A stretch of 64,000 nt of DNA from DTKD01 sp050948905 (GTDB taxonomy: Bacteria > Armatimonadota > UBA5829): contig JBMNES010000001.1 in NCBI GenBank assembly GCA_050948905.1, positions 1,922,001 through 1,986,000 on the forward strand, in the 5' to 3' direction. The notes below the pieces were generated by a model. The model ran no database searches. It was given only the letters and a program-made list of their open reading frames with translations, and had not been told where the DNA came from. Below, piece after piece: positions 42,227-51,456 of the stretch; the stretch's first letter is position 1, and each line of letters begins with the position of its first letter. The translations under genes were made by a program, and so were the position numbers.

Positions 42227-45076
42227 CTACTTTTTCTCTAAAGCGCTCAAGCCCAGCAGCACTGGCCCTGCTTCGGTATCGGCCGAACTGAACTCTATGG
42301 ACTCGATAACCTTGCCGGGCTTCGGGTTATCCCACTGCAAGCGCCATAACGATATGCGCTGGTCGTCTTTAGTGCGTCCGCCCCAGATCTTATCCGCGCT
42401 TCCTATAGAACGCTGATCCAGCCACGACACGATGTTGACGCCGTATTGCAGATCAATCGTCTCCGAGGAGCCATCCGCATAATTGATCTTATACGATCCG
42501 ACCTTGCGGTTGTTCTTATCGGTCCAGGCACACGTATGCAAAAACAGCAGCGACTCCGCATTTCGTCCAATAGCCATCTTAACGCTTTTTGGATAAGCTT
42601 TATCATCCAGTGAACTGGCCAATCGCACAGCAGATGGCTTAGTGTTATCCGCCGCCAGATTAAACAAATCACCTCGGAATCGGGTGGGGCCGGTAGGCAC
42701 TGCGGACATATCGTGGTTGGCTCCAAGCCCGAGCCACCCGGTCAGCTTATCGTTATCAGCAAGACTCACGTTATATGCCTTTGACAGATCCACCGCGAAC
42801 CCGGATTGGTCAATCGCGGCAATCGACTTCGGCGTCCACTGTCGGCGGAACTCCTCGTCGGCGCTGTATGGCAGATGATCCAAATCCGTCTTGCCGCTGT
42901 TCCAGGCGTATTCCGCAGCCAGGATAAACGCGGAAAACTGTTTAAAGTTCTCCTTTATATTGCTCTCCGCGCTCTTGAACCCCGCCCAGGTAGTCTGCAA
43001 CAGACCCATAGCGCCGACGTTTTTGGCCTGTTGTGCAAACTGTTCTATATTAGCAGGAGTATCCCACGTCGCTGCGATCACATCGAAACCATCATCCATG
43101 AGCAGTTTCAGAGATTTATACTCTTCCGGCTTTGCTGCAGCATAGTGCCAGTCCGTGATTACGACATCCTTTGGCAGTTGATCCCGAAGCCACTTCGCTG
43201 TTTTCGCGTCCGGGGCGTTGGTGGCGTCAGGGCTGTCACCTCTGCTGAGCAACATATCCCCCCACATCATCACCTTAGAGCCGGACTTTCGGATATGGTC
43301 GTAAACTTTAAGCGTATCGTCGATAAAGAGCTGCTGGCCACCGATTTTCTTGCACTCTTCATCCAGTGGGAATCCATACGACTCTGATACCTCATCGTGT
43401 CCGATATGCACATACTTCGGGTTATCGAAGAGCTTGATAAGCTCATCGTAGAACTTAAATATATACGGATATGTACGGGGGTTGGTCGGGCAATACGCAT
43501 ACGGGTTGCCCGGATTCTCCGCTATATCCTTATTCTTGCCCATCATAAACAGCCAATCGCAATGGCCCAGCGACTGCATCAAAGGGTTGATCTCGATGAA
43601 GTTTTCTTTGGCGTATTTGATCTCTTCTTTAATCTCCGACTGATCCTGCGCCCACGGAACCGCGATGCTGGGGTCGGTATCCCATTTCACAAACTCCGCC
43701 TCCATTATGATGTTGTTCATCTTATAACGGGCAAGGATGCGATCGATCAGTTTCTTATGGAACGGCAGGGCCTCGTTTGAGGTGAAAATATGCACCCCCC
43801 TGAACGGCAAACTCGGCCAGTCGTTGATTTCGCAGGCTTGAATCGCAGTGCCTTTGGCATCCGACACCAGAAGCTGCTTCAGGGTCTGCATCCCGTAAAA
43901 AGACCCTCGCTGGTCATATCCGAGCACCAGCACCTGTGAGGGTGTCGCGCTTAATACATATCCTTCATCTTTCGATGGGGTTGTGAGTCCTCTTTTATTG
44001 GCCGCAGCGGCCAGCAGTTTGTTATTTGCCGCCTCCCCGACCAGAATCACCGGGTTTTTGCCTGCCTCACGCTCCCGAACCACTCTGGGCCGAAAACCAT
44101 ACAGCAGATCAACCTCATCGGCAAAGGAGTTGGCTCCGCGTAGATCAGCGCGCTTAGCCGAATCCGCGACCACTATTCTGGTGTCGCGTGTCAGCCGAAA
44201 CGCCCCGTCGGTCAGTTTCATCTCCTGCGGCTCTGGTATTACATACACCGGACCATACTGCGCCAACCGCATATCTTTGTCTTGCACGACCCCCACTGGA
44301 ATCGTCGCAGTCTTAGGTGCTTCGGTTTTATGATGAGGCTTTATAGTAATGGTGACATTGCCAGAATATTCTTTCCCGTAATCAAAGTGCCAGTTGGTCC
44401 CGCACCAGAAAAAGGGCACCTCATCAATTGCATGATACGGGTTGGCGCGGTAGTCCATCATTATCAGCGATGCGGGATATCCGCTTACCTCCAGAGTCAT
44501 CTTGCCGACTCGTGTGTCGATCTCCAGCGTCTTAAAGGCTTCGGAAGTAAGTTGCTGGGACCACGAACTTGCGCTTGTTGCGCGGATGGGCACGATTCCC
44601 TTTTCGGTTTTATCTGCAATTGTGACGCCGGAATACGGCCGTCCGAGTATCGGGGCTGCGCAGAATTTGCCGAAGCAGTACTCCATATCGGCGTCTGCGA
44701 TATCCTTAATGAGCTTGCCCTTAAAGTCGACGCTGACCTTATCTGCAGTGGCTGTTATCGTCTGTGATCCATCGAAAAACTCCGACTTATGGGTGATAAC
44801 AGCTTCCTTACCGCCATCAATATCCCGCACCTTAACATCGTCACTCATCTGAGGCAAACCGTAGTAGTGCTTATTCCAGGCGGAGTTATGCAGCCACATG
44901 CTGGACTCTTTTACGATACAGACATCGTCATACCACACCGATAGGCCGCTGCCACCGCAGTTAAAGTTCGCGCTGAGCTTGCCAGAGCGTATGTCGCAAG
45001 CATAACGACCAGCCGAACACTGCACCGCAGTCCCCATAATCAAAAGCGCCAACGCAACCAGGCTAACATTATTCAT
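42227..45076 (-). CDS. GH20 family beta-N-acetylhexosaminidase-like protein
   Basis: A 949-residue protein with a signal peptide (MNNVSLVALALLIMGTAVQC). A galactose-oxidase-like N-terminal sandwich (about 25-250) precedes the GH20b domain (about 275-400, with YVIPEPQEMKLTDGAFRLT) and a GH20 barrel (about 400-740). The catalytic Asp-Glu pair lies in YVHIGHDEVSESYG near residue 562. A further beta domain ends the chain. HIGHDE in place of the usual HIGGDE is a small variant. It probably removes terminal N-acetyl hexosamine from glycans outside the cytoplasm. Confidence 0.85.
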   Translation of the reverse strand: MNNVSLVALALLIMGTAVQCSAGRYACDIRSGKLSANFNCGGSGLSVWYDDVCIVKESSMWLHNSAWNKHYYGLPQMSDDVKVRDIDGGKEAVITHKSEFFDGSQTITATADKVSVDFKGKLIKDIADADMEYCFGKFCAAPILGRPYSGVTIADKTEKGIVPIRATSASSWSQQLTSEAFKTLEIDTRVGKMTLEVSGYPASLIMMDYRANPYHAIDEVPFFWCGTNWHFDYGKEYSGNVTITIKPHHKTEAPKTATIPVGVVQDKDMRLAQYGPVYVIPEPQEMKLTDGAFRLTRDTRIVVADSAKRADLRGANSFADEVDLLYGFRPRVVREREAGKNPVILVGEAANNKLLAAAANKRGLTTPSKDEGYVLSATPSQVLVLGYDQRGSFYGMQTLKQLLVSDAKGTAIQACEINDWPSLPFRGVHIFTSNEALPFHKKLIDRILARYKMNNIIMEAEFVKWDTDPSIAVPWAQDQSEIKEEIKYAKENFIEINPLMQSLGHCDWLFMMGKNKDIAENPGNPYAYCPTNPRTYPYIFKFYDELIKLFDNPKYVHIGHDEVSESYGFPLDEECKKIGGQQLFIDDTLKVYDHIRKSGSKVMMWGDMLLSRGDSPDATNAPDAKTAKWLRDQLPKDVVITDWHYAAAKPEEYKSLKLLMDDGFDVIAATWDTPANIEQFAQQAKNVGAMGLLQTTWAGFKSAESNIKENFKQFSAFILAAEYAWNSGKTDLDHLPYSADEEFRRQWTPKSIAAIDQSGFAVDLSKAYNVSLADNDKLTGWLGLGANHDMSAVPTGPTRFRGDLFNLAADNTKPSAVRLASSLDDKAYPKSVKMAIGRNAESLLFLHTCAWTDKNNRKVGSYKINYADGSSETIDLQYGVNIVSWLDQRSIGSADKIWGGRTKDDQRISLWRLQWDNPKPGKVIESIEFSSADTEAGPVLLGLSALEKK

Positions 45077-45107
45077 TGCAGTCTCCTCTACGTACTCTTG
45101 CGACTAC

Positions 45108-45116
45108 ATTATAGCA
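45108..45116 (-). promoter_or_regulatory. Extended -10 element of the GH20 gene
   Basis: On the minus strand TGCTATAAT is an extended -10 element, about 32 bases before the GH20 start codon. No clear -35 box precedes it. Confidence 0.5.
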
Positions 45117-45189
45117 GAGCAATCCAAACTTTCATGTCGCCTGAGCGAATAGCCTCTTCTTATTGGGTTGTCATAACCTCTTTCTGCAA

Positions 45190-45236
45190 GGGGACATTTT
45201 CCCTCTGCAGTTATAGGGGACATAATCGCTTTGCAA
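45190..45236. mobile_element. Possible relic of an insertion sequence end
   Basis: Two direct repeats of 20-21 bases start at 45190 and 45216, with consensus GGGGACATWWTCSCTYTGCA and a 26-base period. A degenerate third copy may lie just before 45190. The GGGGACATTTTC type of repeat is found at the ends of several DDE-transposase insertion sequences. No transposase is nearby, so this would be a remnant; identification is from memory of such ends, not from a search. Confidence 0.45.
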
Positions 45237-45253
45237 AGAGAATGGCCAGTGCC

Positions 45254-45282
45254 TTGACGTTACAGGTCGATTGGCTTATCCT
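45254..45282 (+). promoter_or_regulatory. Promoter of glcD, apparently giving a leaderless mRNA
   Basis: TTGACG (45254-45259) and TATCCT (45277-45282) are separated by 17 bases. Only six bases separate the -10 box from the ATG at 45289, so transcription would start at the A of the start codon. Confidence 0.55.
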
Positions 45283-45288
45283 AAAGCT

Positions 45289-46677
45289 ATGGATAAATCT
45301 GCCCTCAGCACATCAGTGATTTCCGAGCTGTCCTCGATAGTCGGCAGTGAGAACATTCTTACTTCTACAGAGGACAGGATATGCTATGCCTATGACGGCC
45401 AGTTAGTTGAGTGCGTGCCGGATGCGGTGGTGCGCCCGCTCGATGCCGAGCAGATATCACGGATCATGGTCCTCGCTAATCAGGAGCGGTTCCCTGTGGT
45501 GCCGAGAGGCGCGGGGACTGGTTTAAGCGGCGGTTCGGTTGCTTCAAGTGGCGGCATAGTGCTCGATTTGACCCGAATGAACAAAATAATCGAAGTCGAC
45601 GAAGGCAATCTGCATATGATCGTCGAGCCGGGAGTAATCACCACAGCCATCGCCAGCAAAGCCGAATCAATGGGGTTGTTATATCCTCCGGACCCCGGCA
45701 GTATGTCCGTCTCCACGATCGGCGGCAACGTAGCTGAGAACGCGGGCGGCTTGCGTGCCGGCAAATACGGCGTCACGCGCAATTATCTTATGCAGATTCA
45801 GGCTGTCTCCCCGACTGGTGAGGCATTTCTAAGCGGCGCCAGAACCCGAAAATGCGTGGCGGGTTACGACCTGGTATCTCTAATGTGCGGTTCTGAGGGC
45901 ACGTTGGGTGTTATAACCGAGATATCTCTGCGGCTGGTTCCCATGCCCAAATACAGCAAGGCGATGATGGCGACCTTCCCCGACGCGGCTTCCGCAGGGC
46001 AGGCGATAGCAAACATCATCGCAGCCGGGCTTGTGCCATCCACTTTGGAGATCATAGACAACACCACTCTTCGCGTCATTGAGGACTACGCACACCTCGG
46101 CCTGCCTGTTGAGGCTGGAGCGTTGGTGCTGGTCGAGTTCGATGGGTTAGTAGAGGCAGTAGTCAATGAAGAGGCAGCACGGGCTATAAATTCGTTGACA
46201 AACAGCGGGGCCGCCACTGTCCAGCAGGCTGAAGACGCAGCGGAGCGCGACAGGATATGGCAGGCGCGACGGGTAGCATTGGCCGCGTTGTCCAGAGCAA
46301 AGCCGACCTCTATTCTTGAAGATGTCACCGTACCTCTGCCTAAGCTCGCTGAGATGATCGACAGGGTACAAAAAATCAGCGCCAGAAACTCAGTTACCAT
46401 AGGCACGTTTGGCCACGCAGGCGACGGCAATCTGCACCCCACGATTCTCGCCGACGAGCGCGATGAAGAAGAAATGAAGCGAGTCGAAGTGGCGGTGAAG
46501 GAACTTATCGATGACGCATTAGACCTTGGTGGCACCGTCAGCGGTGAGCATGGCATTGGCTTCAGCAAGGCCCCGTTTTTGGCTCAGGAAGTAGGAGAGG
46601 GCAGTATGGACGTTATGCGCAAGATCAAGCGTGCCCTCGACCCCAACGGTATTCTTAACCCCGGAAAGTTCGTGTAA
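45289..46677 (+). CDS. glcD: Glycolate/lactate oxidase FAD subunit
   Basis: A 462-residue FAD-linked oxidase of the GlcD type. The FAD-binding region has VVPRGAGTGLSGGSVASSGG, PDPGSMSVSTIGGNVAENAGG and GSEGTLGVITEI. The C-terminal domain ends with GTVSGEHGIGFSKAPFLAQE and DPNGILNPGKF, typical of this family. It would oxidise glycolate or D-lactate with the iron-sulfur partner encoded next. There is no ribosome binding site; a promoter lies unusually close (45254-45282). A TTG six codons upstream is an alternative start. Confidence 0.9.
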   Translation: MDKSALSTSVISELSSIVGSENILTSTEDRICYAYDGQLVECVPDAVVRPLDAEQISRIMVLANQERFPVVPRGAGTGLSGGSVASSGGIVLDLTRMNKIIEVDEGNLHMIVEPGVITTAIASKAESMGLLYPPDPGSMSVSTIGGNVAENAGGLRAGKYGVTRNYLMQIQAVSPTGEAFLSGARTRKCVAGYDLVSLMCGSEGTLGVITEISLRLVPMPKYSKAMMATFPDAASAGQAIANIIAAGLVPSTLEIIDNTTLRVIEDYAHLGLPVEAGALVLVEFDGLVEAVVNEEAARAINSLTNSGAATVQQAEDAAERDRIWQARRVALAALSRAKPTSILEDVTVPLPKLAEMIDRVQKISARNSVTIGTFGHAGDGNLHPTILADERDEEEMKRVEVAVKELIDDALDLGGTVSGEHGIGFSKAPFLAQEVGEGSMDVMRKIKRALDPNGILNPGKFV

Positions 46678-46679
46678 TT

Positions 46680-47933
46680 ATGGATCCAAAATATATCGCC
46701 GAGCTTGACGAGGCCGTTTCCCATTGCATGAAATGCGGATTTTGTAAGTCCGCGTGCCCGGTTTTCATCGGCGAGGAGACCACATCCCCGCGCGCCAAAG
46801 TGCGCCTGGCAAGGGCGGTGGTCTCCGGAGAAATGGACGTCACACCGGGTTTTAAGGAGCAGATGGAGCGTTGCCTCAACTGCGGCGCATGCGCTGAGGA
46901 GTGCCCCAGCGGCGTTGAGCCGAACAGAATCGCCCTGGCCGCAAGGAGTTCAGCCGCTGAGCAGGGCGAACTGCCAATAAGCAAGAAACTGATATTTTCC
47001 TATGTTCTAAAGAACCCGACTTTAATGGCGCTTGGCTCACGTGCGGCAGGCATCGCGCAGCAAGTATCAGCTATCGATCTCCAGAACAACCCTTTACGGC
47101 GGCTGCTTCCGTTGGTTGGAATGCGGCGTGACAAGGACCTGCCCGTGCTTGGCAGAAAGTCGCTGCTTGCCAGCCTGCCTGAGGTAAACGAACCGTTTGG
47201 TGAACATAAAATCACCGTCGCCTATTTCCCCGGTTGCGCTGCAAACCTTATATACCCTGAGGTCGGCCTGGCCACGGTCAACATCCTGCGAAAACTCGGC
47301 GCACGGGTGCTATTGCCGCACGATCTGGGCTGCTGTGGGACGCCGGTTTGGAACTCTGGTGACCTCGCTAATGCGAAGATTCTCGCCAAGCGTGACATTC
47401 GCATCCTCTCACAGCTAAACGACGCCGAGTATATCGTTACCTCGTGCGGTTCCTGTGGGATGACCATCTCCCAGGAATGGAGTGGGCTCCTCGGATTCTC
47501 CGAGGCCGAGCCTATCGGTCGAAAGATCATTGATATAGCGGATTTCGTGACCAAATACGCAGATGACACGAATATCCAGTCAATCGAAGACGATCAAATC
47601 ATCACCTATCACGACCCCTGTCACCTGCGTCGAGGTATGGGCGTATACGAAACGCCTCGGCAGCTTCTGCATTCCATTTATGGGGATAATTTTGTGGAGA
47701 TGGATCAAGCCGATTGGTGCTGCGGGGGTGGGGGGACATTCTGTATATATCAACCCGAACTCTCGCAAACGGTCGCTGAAACAAAGATGCAATCCCTGGA
47801 GAAATCTGGCGCAGGTTTGGTAGCAACGGGGTGTTCTGCGTGTGTGATTCAGTTGCGGGACTCGATCCTACACAGAAAAATGCAGCAAAAGGCGGCTCAC
47901 ACAGTGCTGCTTATCGATCAGGGGTTAAAGTAA
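46680..47933 (+). CDS. glcF: Glycolate/lactate oxidase iron-sulfur subunit
   Basis: A 417-residue iron-sulfur protein of the GlcF type. Two 4Fe-4S motifs lie near the N-terminus (CMKCGFCKSACP and CLNCGACAEECP). Two CCG domains follow, with CCGTPVWNSGD, TSCGSCGM, HDPCHLRRGMG, and DWCCGGGGTFCIY, which bind a cluster and pass electrons. It starts two bases after glcD, so the two are clearly one operon. No glcE is present. Its last 23 bases overlap the end of tilS on the other strand. Confidence 0.92.
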   Translation: MDPKYIAELDEAVSHCMKCGFCKSACPVFIGEETTSPRAKVRLARAVVSGEMDVTPGFKEQMERCLNCGACAEECPSGVEPNRIALAARSSAAEQGELPISKKLIFSYVLKNPTLMALGSRAAGIAQQVSAIDLQNNPLRRLLPLVGMRRDKDLPVLGRKSLLASLPEVNEPFGEHKITVAYFPGCAANLIYPEVGLATVNILRKLGARVLLPHDLGCCGTPVWNSGDLANAKILAKRDIRILSQLNDAEYIVTSCGSCGMTISQEWSGLLGFSEAEPIGRKIIDIADFVTKYADDTNIQSIEDDQIITYHDPCHLRRGMGVYETPRQLLHSIYGDNFVEMDQADWCCGGGGTFCIYQPELSQTVAETKMQSLEKSGAGLVATGCSACVIQLRDSILHRKMQQKAAHTVLLIDQGLK

Positions 47934-49287
47934 TATGCACTGCTCGCCTGCTAATTGGCTGCACTCTGCCCAACTCTGACGCGACTACGCCTGCCACCCA
48001 GAGCATCTTTTCTTCATCACAAACAACAACCGCCCTGGCTCTCTGCGCCTTCGGAACCTTCTTATCGACGAACACGTCCTGAAGTTTCTTGCTTCCCGCC
48101 ATCCCCATCGGCACGATTCGATCTCCCGGTCGCGGGTTTCTAGCGGTTAATTTCCCCTTAATCGAATCAAGGTCGATCAATGCTTCGTTCAGCGGCAGCT
48201 TCGCCGGTTTTGGGTTCTCTACCGTCTCGCATTTCAAAGTAAGCCCTGCCGCTTCAATTCGTGTCTCACCATCCATCGAAATTGCACATTCAAACGGTTC
48301 TATGCTCGCAGGCTCTTCTCGCCGCCACACGCACAATGAATCGCCTTTTCTGGTCACAAACAAATCCCCGGTCGGCAGATTGACAGTGAAATCTTCAGCG
48401 TATCGCAACCCCTTAATCACATCCTGAACCTGCTCATAAGTTACATCGACCAAATCCCCTTTAACGCGCCGAATTTCGTCTCGTATAACCTGAGCCTGCA
48501 AAGCTAATGGCAGATCAGCCAGAAGGCCGGCATCCAAAATACCTTCTCGTAAAACGGCTTGGCGCGCACATTCGGCAAGCGCTTGCACCATATCCGCCTG
48601 TTCAGCAGCGATATCAGCCAATCTCAAAAGCGCCTGTTTAATCTGCGGATTGTATTCATTTTGCAGCAGCGGCAGCAGTTCATGCCTGATTCTATTCCTG
48701 GCATAGGTAGTATCCAAATTAGTCGCATCGACTCGATAGGGCAGGGCATTAGCTGCAATATACTGCTCAATATCTTCTCGAGTCGTCTCAATCAGCGGGC
48801 GAATGATATTGCCGTTAACTGGCTTAATCGAAGCCAGCCCATCTATCCCGCAACCCCTGATGATATTAAGCAGCACCGACTCTGCACGGTCGTCTGCATT
48901 ATGGCCAGTAGCGATCCTCTGTGTGCCCAACTCTGTAGCAGTATCTTGCAAAAACTTGTACCGAGCCAGCCTCGCCGCCTCTTCCTCCCCAATACCCAAC
49001 TCACCACGCATAGCAGGCACGTCGACTCTTTTCGTTGTAATAGGAATCTGGTAGGTGTGTGCAAGATTACGCACGAAATCTTCATCAACATTAGACTCAT
49101 CCCCGCGAATCATGTGGTTGAGGTGAGCAACATGCAGGGAAATATCAAGCTCTTTGGAGAGATTATGCAAAGCGTGCAGCAGTACAACGGAATCCGGTCC
49201 GCCGGAGACAGCCACCAGCACCAGATCCCCAGCCCGCAGCATCGGGTAATGCTTCAGCGCTTTGAGGATGTAGTCGCCGCCTTCCAC
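47911..49287 (-). CDS. tilS: tRNA(Ile)-lysidine synthase
   Basis: A 458-residue enzyme that converts C34 of tRNA-Ile(CAU) to lysidine so that it reads AUA. The PP-loop is in LVAVSGGPDSVVLLHAL near residue 25-41. Other signatures are HVAHLNHMIRGDESNVDEDFV, GHNADDRAESVLLNIIRGCG and YARNRIRHELLP. The C-terminal TilS domain (from NPRPGDRIVPMGMAGSKKLQ) is present. It is transcribed towards glcF and overlaps it by 23 bases at the 3' ends. Confidence 0.95.
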   Translation of the reverse strand: MEGGDYILKALKHYPMLRAGDLVLVAVSGGPDSVVLLHALHNLSKELDISLHVAHLNHMIRGDESNVDEDFVRNLAHTYQIPITTKRVDVPAMRGELGIGEEEAARLARYKFLQDTATELGTQRIATGHNADDRAESVLLNIIRGCGIDGLASIKPVNGNIIRPLIETTREDIEQYIAANALPYRVDATNLDTTYARNRIRHELLPLLQNEYNPQIKQALLRLADIAAEQADMVQALAECARQAVLREGILDAGLLADLPLALQAQVIRDEIRRVKGDLVDVTYEQVQDVIKGLRYAEDFTVNLPTGDLFVTRKGDSLCVWRREEPASIEPFECAISMDGETRIEAAGLTLKCETVENPKPAKLPLNEALIDLDSIKGKLTARNPRPGDRIVPMGMAGSKKLQDVFVDKKVPKAQRARAVVVCDEEKMLWVAGVVASELGRVQPISRRAVHITLTPDR

Positions 49288-49294
49288 AGCCGCC

Positions 49295-50485
49295 TCAGCC
49301 GTCGAGGAGCATTTTCATAAGCTCAGGAGTAAAATCTACGACCAGTTTAGTATCCAGCGCACCCCGCTCGTCCATCGGCAGGTTGTTTTGCGCAGGTTTA
49401 GTTGAGTCGTAAAGCAGGAACGGCACCTTTTCAGGGGAATGCGCTCCGGTCGCAATTGGCGTCGGGTGATCCGGCATCAGCAAAATACGAACATCGTACC
49501 CTTTCGCCTTCACCCCATCCAGAATCGTCCCCAGCACCTTGTGATCGCAGTCTTCGATAGCTTTAATCTTCTTTTCGATATCCTTCTCGTGACCAGCCTC
49601 ATCAGGTGCCTCGACGTGCACCCAGACAAAATCCTTTTTATCCAATTCCGCCAACGCACAATTCGCCTTGCTTAAAAAATCCGTATCGACATAGCCAGTA
49701 GCGCCCGGCACATCGATCACGTTTAGGCCAACCATCCTGCCCAGCCCTTTGATAAGATCGACCCCAGCCACCACCGAACCGCTAAGCCCGGTCATACTAA
49801 GAAAGCTCGGGATCTCCGGCAGCCGACTCTCTCCCCAGAACCAGACCATATTTGCCGCCAGATGGCCCTCATCGCGCCTCTTTCGATTAACCGGATGCGC
49901 GTCAAGAATCTCGTAAGAGTCCTCGATGATCGAGCGCAGCTTGCTGTCCCCATCGCCCTGCGGCAGATATTGAGCGAAAATCTCGCCGTGGATCTTATAC
50001 GGGGCAGTGCAATGCACGTTATCAGAGCCGCCCCGCCAGATCATAATATGCCGATAACTTACACCGGGGTAGAACTTGATAACATTGGTCGACAACTTCT
50101 CGTCAAGCGCCTTCACCAACTCCCGCGCCTCGGCGGTTGACACATGATCAGCGCTGGAGTCGATCATCTTCTCGCCATCCGTGGAGACCAGGTTCATCCT
50201 GAACGCCGCATCTCTCGTCTCCATTGGAATCTCAAGGCTGGCGGCCTCAATCGCCCCGCGGCCTTTATAATATTTCAACGGGTCGAAGCCTAATATCCCC
50301 ATATTCGTGACGTCGCTGCTAGTCGACATCCCGACAGGGGTCGTATTCGCGGCTCCGATCACGCCTTTGGACGCGATTTCGTCCATATTTGGGGTTCTGG
50401 CGACCTGCATCGGCGTCCTGCCGTCCAGTTCAGCCAGCGGCTCATCGGCCATGCCATCGAAAATTATCAGAAGGTACTTCATCAC
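49295..50485 (-). CDS. apgM: Cofactor-independent phosphoglycerate mutase, archaeal type
   Basis: A 396-residue alkaline-phosphatase-superfamily enzyme that interconverts 3- and 2-phosphoglycerate. The N-terminal YLLIIFDGMADEPLAELDGR holds metal-binding residues and GMSTSSDVTNMGILGFDP the catalytic serine. The C-terminal part has WVHVEAPDEAGHEKDIEKK and MPDHPTPIATGAHSPEKVPF, the remaining metal ligands. This subgroup also includes enzymes acting in homoserine-related pathways; with hom and thrC nearby a homoserine kinase-like role (ThrB2) is an alternative, although the fit is not proven. Confidence 0.85.
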   Translation of the reverse strand: MMKYLLIIFDGMADEPLAELDGRTPMQVARTPNMDEIASKGVIGAANTTPVGMSTSSDVTNMGILGFDPLKYYKGRGAIEAASLEIPMETRDAAFRMNLVSTDGEKMIDSSADHVSTAEARELVKALDEKLSTNVIKFYPGVSYRHIMIWRGGSDNVHCTAPYKIHGEIFAQYLPQGDGDSKLRSIIEDSYEILDAHPVNRKRRDEGHLAANMVWFWGESRLPEIPSFLSMTGLSGSVVAGVDLIKGLGRMVGLNVIDVPGATGYVDTDFLSKANCALAELDKKDFVWVHVEAPDEAGHEKDIEKKIKAIEDCDHKVLGTILDGVKAKGYDVRILLMPDHPTPIATGAHSPEKVPFLLYDSTKPAQNNLPMDERGALDTKLVVDFTPELMKMLLDG

Positions 50486-50523
50486 TTGAAACCTTGTTAA
50501 AAACTACAGGGAAATTGCCAGAT

Positions 50524-51456
50524 TCACAACTCTCTGCCTGTGATTCTCCGATAGGCCTCTCGATATTTGTCCGCAGTTTTCTCAGCGATCTCCGCCGGCA
50601 ACTCCGGTCCCGGATAGGTCTGATCCCAATCCAGCGTCAGCAGATAATCCCGCACAAACTGCTTGTCGAAACTCGGCTGGCTCTTGCCTGGTTCATATAT
50701 CGTCGCATCCCAAAATCTTGAAGAATCCGGCGTCAGCGCCTCATCAATCAAGATCATTCGACCGTCCAAATCGCCAATCTCAAATTTCGTATCAGCGATA
50801 ATCAGCCCACGCTCAGCCGCATATTCCGACGCCCGCATATAAACCGCCAGGCTGATTGATTCGAGCTGCGCACCCTCGTCAAACCCGACAATTTCCCGCG
50901 CTCTGGATGCGCTGATATTGACATCGTGACCTTCGGATTCTTTGGTAGATGGGGTGAAAACCGGCCGCGGAAGCTTCTGCGACTCCACCATATCCCCCGA
51001 CAACTCGATTCCGTGAAGCACTATCGTATCGCCATTTCCGCTGGCCGCCCGCAAAGCCGAATATTCCTTCCAGGCCGAGCCGGATAAATAACCACGTACC
51101 ACGCATTCGATAGGGTAGGGCTTAGTCTTCGTTACAACCATCGATCGCCCATCGAGAATGTCCCTATACTGCTTCGCATCCTTCGCCCCAGCCATCTCTA
51201 TCCGATCCAGTATCTCGTCTATATCGGCTGTAATAACGTGATTTTCCACCACATCAGAGGTCATATCAAACCAGAACAGCGATATCTGCGTCAGCACTTT
51301 GCCTTTATCGGGTATCCCCGTCGGCAACACGACATCGAAAGCCGAAAGCCTGTCGGAGGCGACGATAAGCAACGAATCACCGAGGTCATAAACGTCGCGA
51401 ACCTTGCCCGTAATATGCTTCTTAAGCCCCTGGATATCTGTCGATGTTACGATCAT
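50524..51456 (-). CDS. purC: Phosphoribosylaminoimidazole-succinocarboxamide synthase
   Basis: A 310-residue SAICAR synthetase of purine synthesis, joining CAIR and aspartate with ATP. Family segments are GKVRDVYDLGDSLLIVASDRLSAFD, VVRGYLSGSAWKEY, and LIDEALTPDSSRFWDA. The chosen ATG overlaps the thrC stop in an ATGA, so the two are translationally coupled. The frame stays open 42 codons upstream inside thrC, but those residues do not match the family. Confidence 0.96.
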   Translation of the reverse strand: MIVTSTDIQGLKKHITGKVRDVYDLGDSLLIVASDRLSAFDVVLPTGIPDKGKVLTQISLFWFDMTSDVVENHVITADIDEILDRIEMAGAKDAKQYRDILDGRSMVVTKTKPYPIECVVRGYLSGSAWKEYSALRAASGNGDTIVLHGIELSGDMVESQKLPRPVFTPSTKESEGHDVNISASRAREIVGFDEGAQLESISLAVYMRASEYAAERGLIIADTKFEIGDLDGRMILIDEALTPDSSRFWDATIYEPGKSQPSFDKQFVRDYLLTLDWDQTYPGPELPAEIAEKTADKYREAYRRITGREL

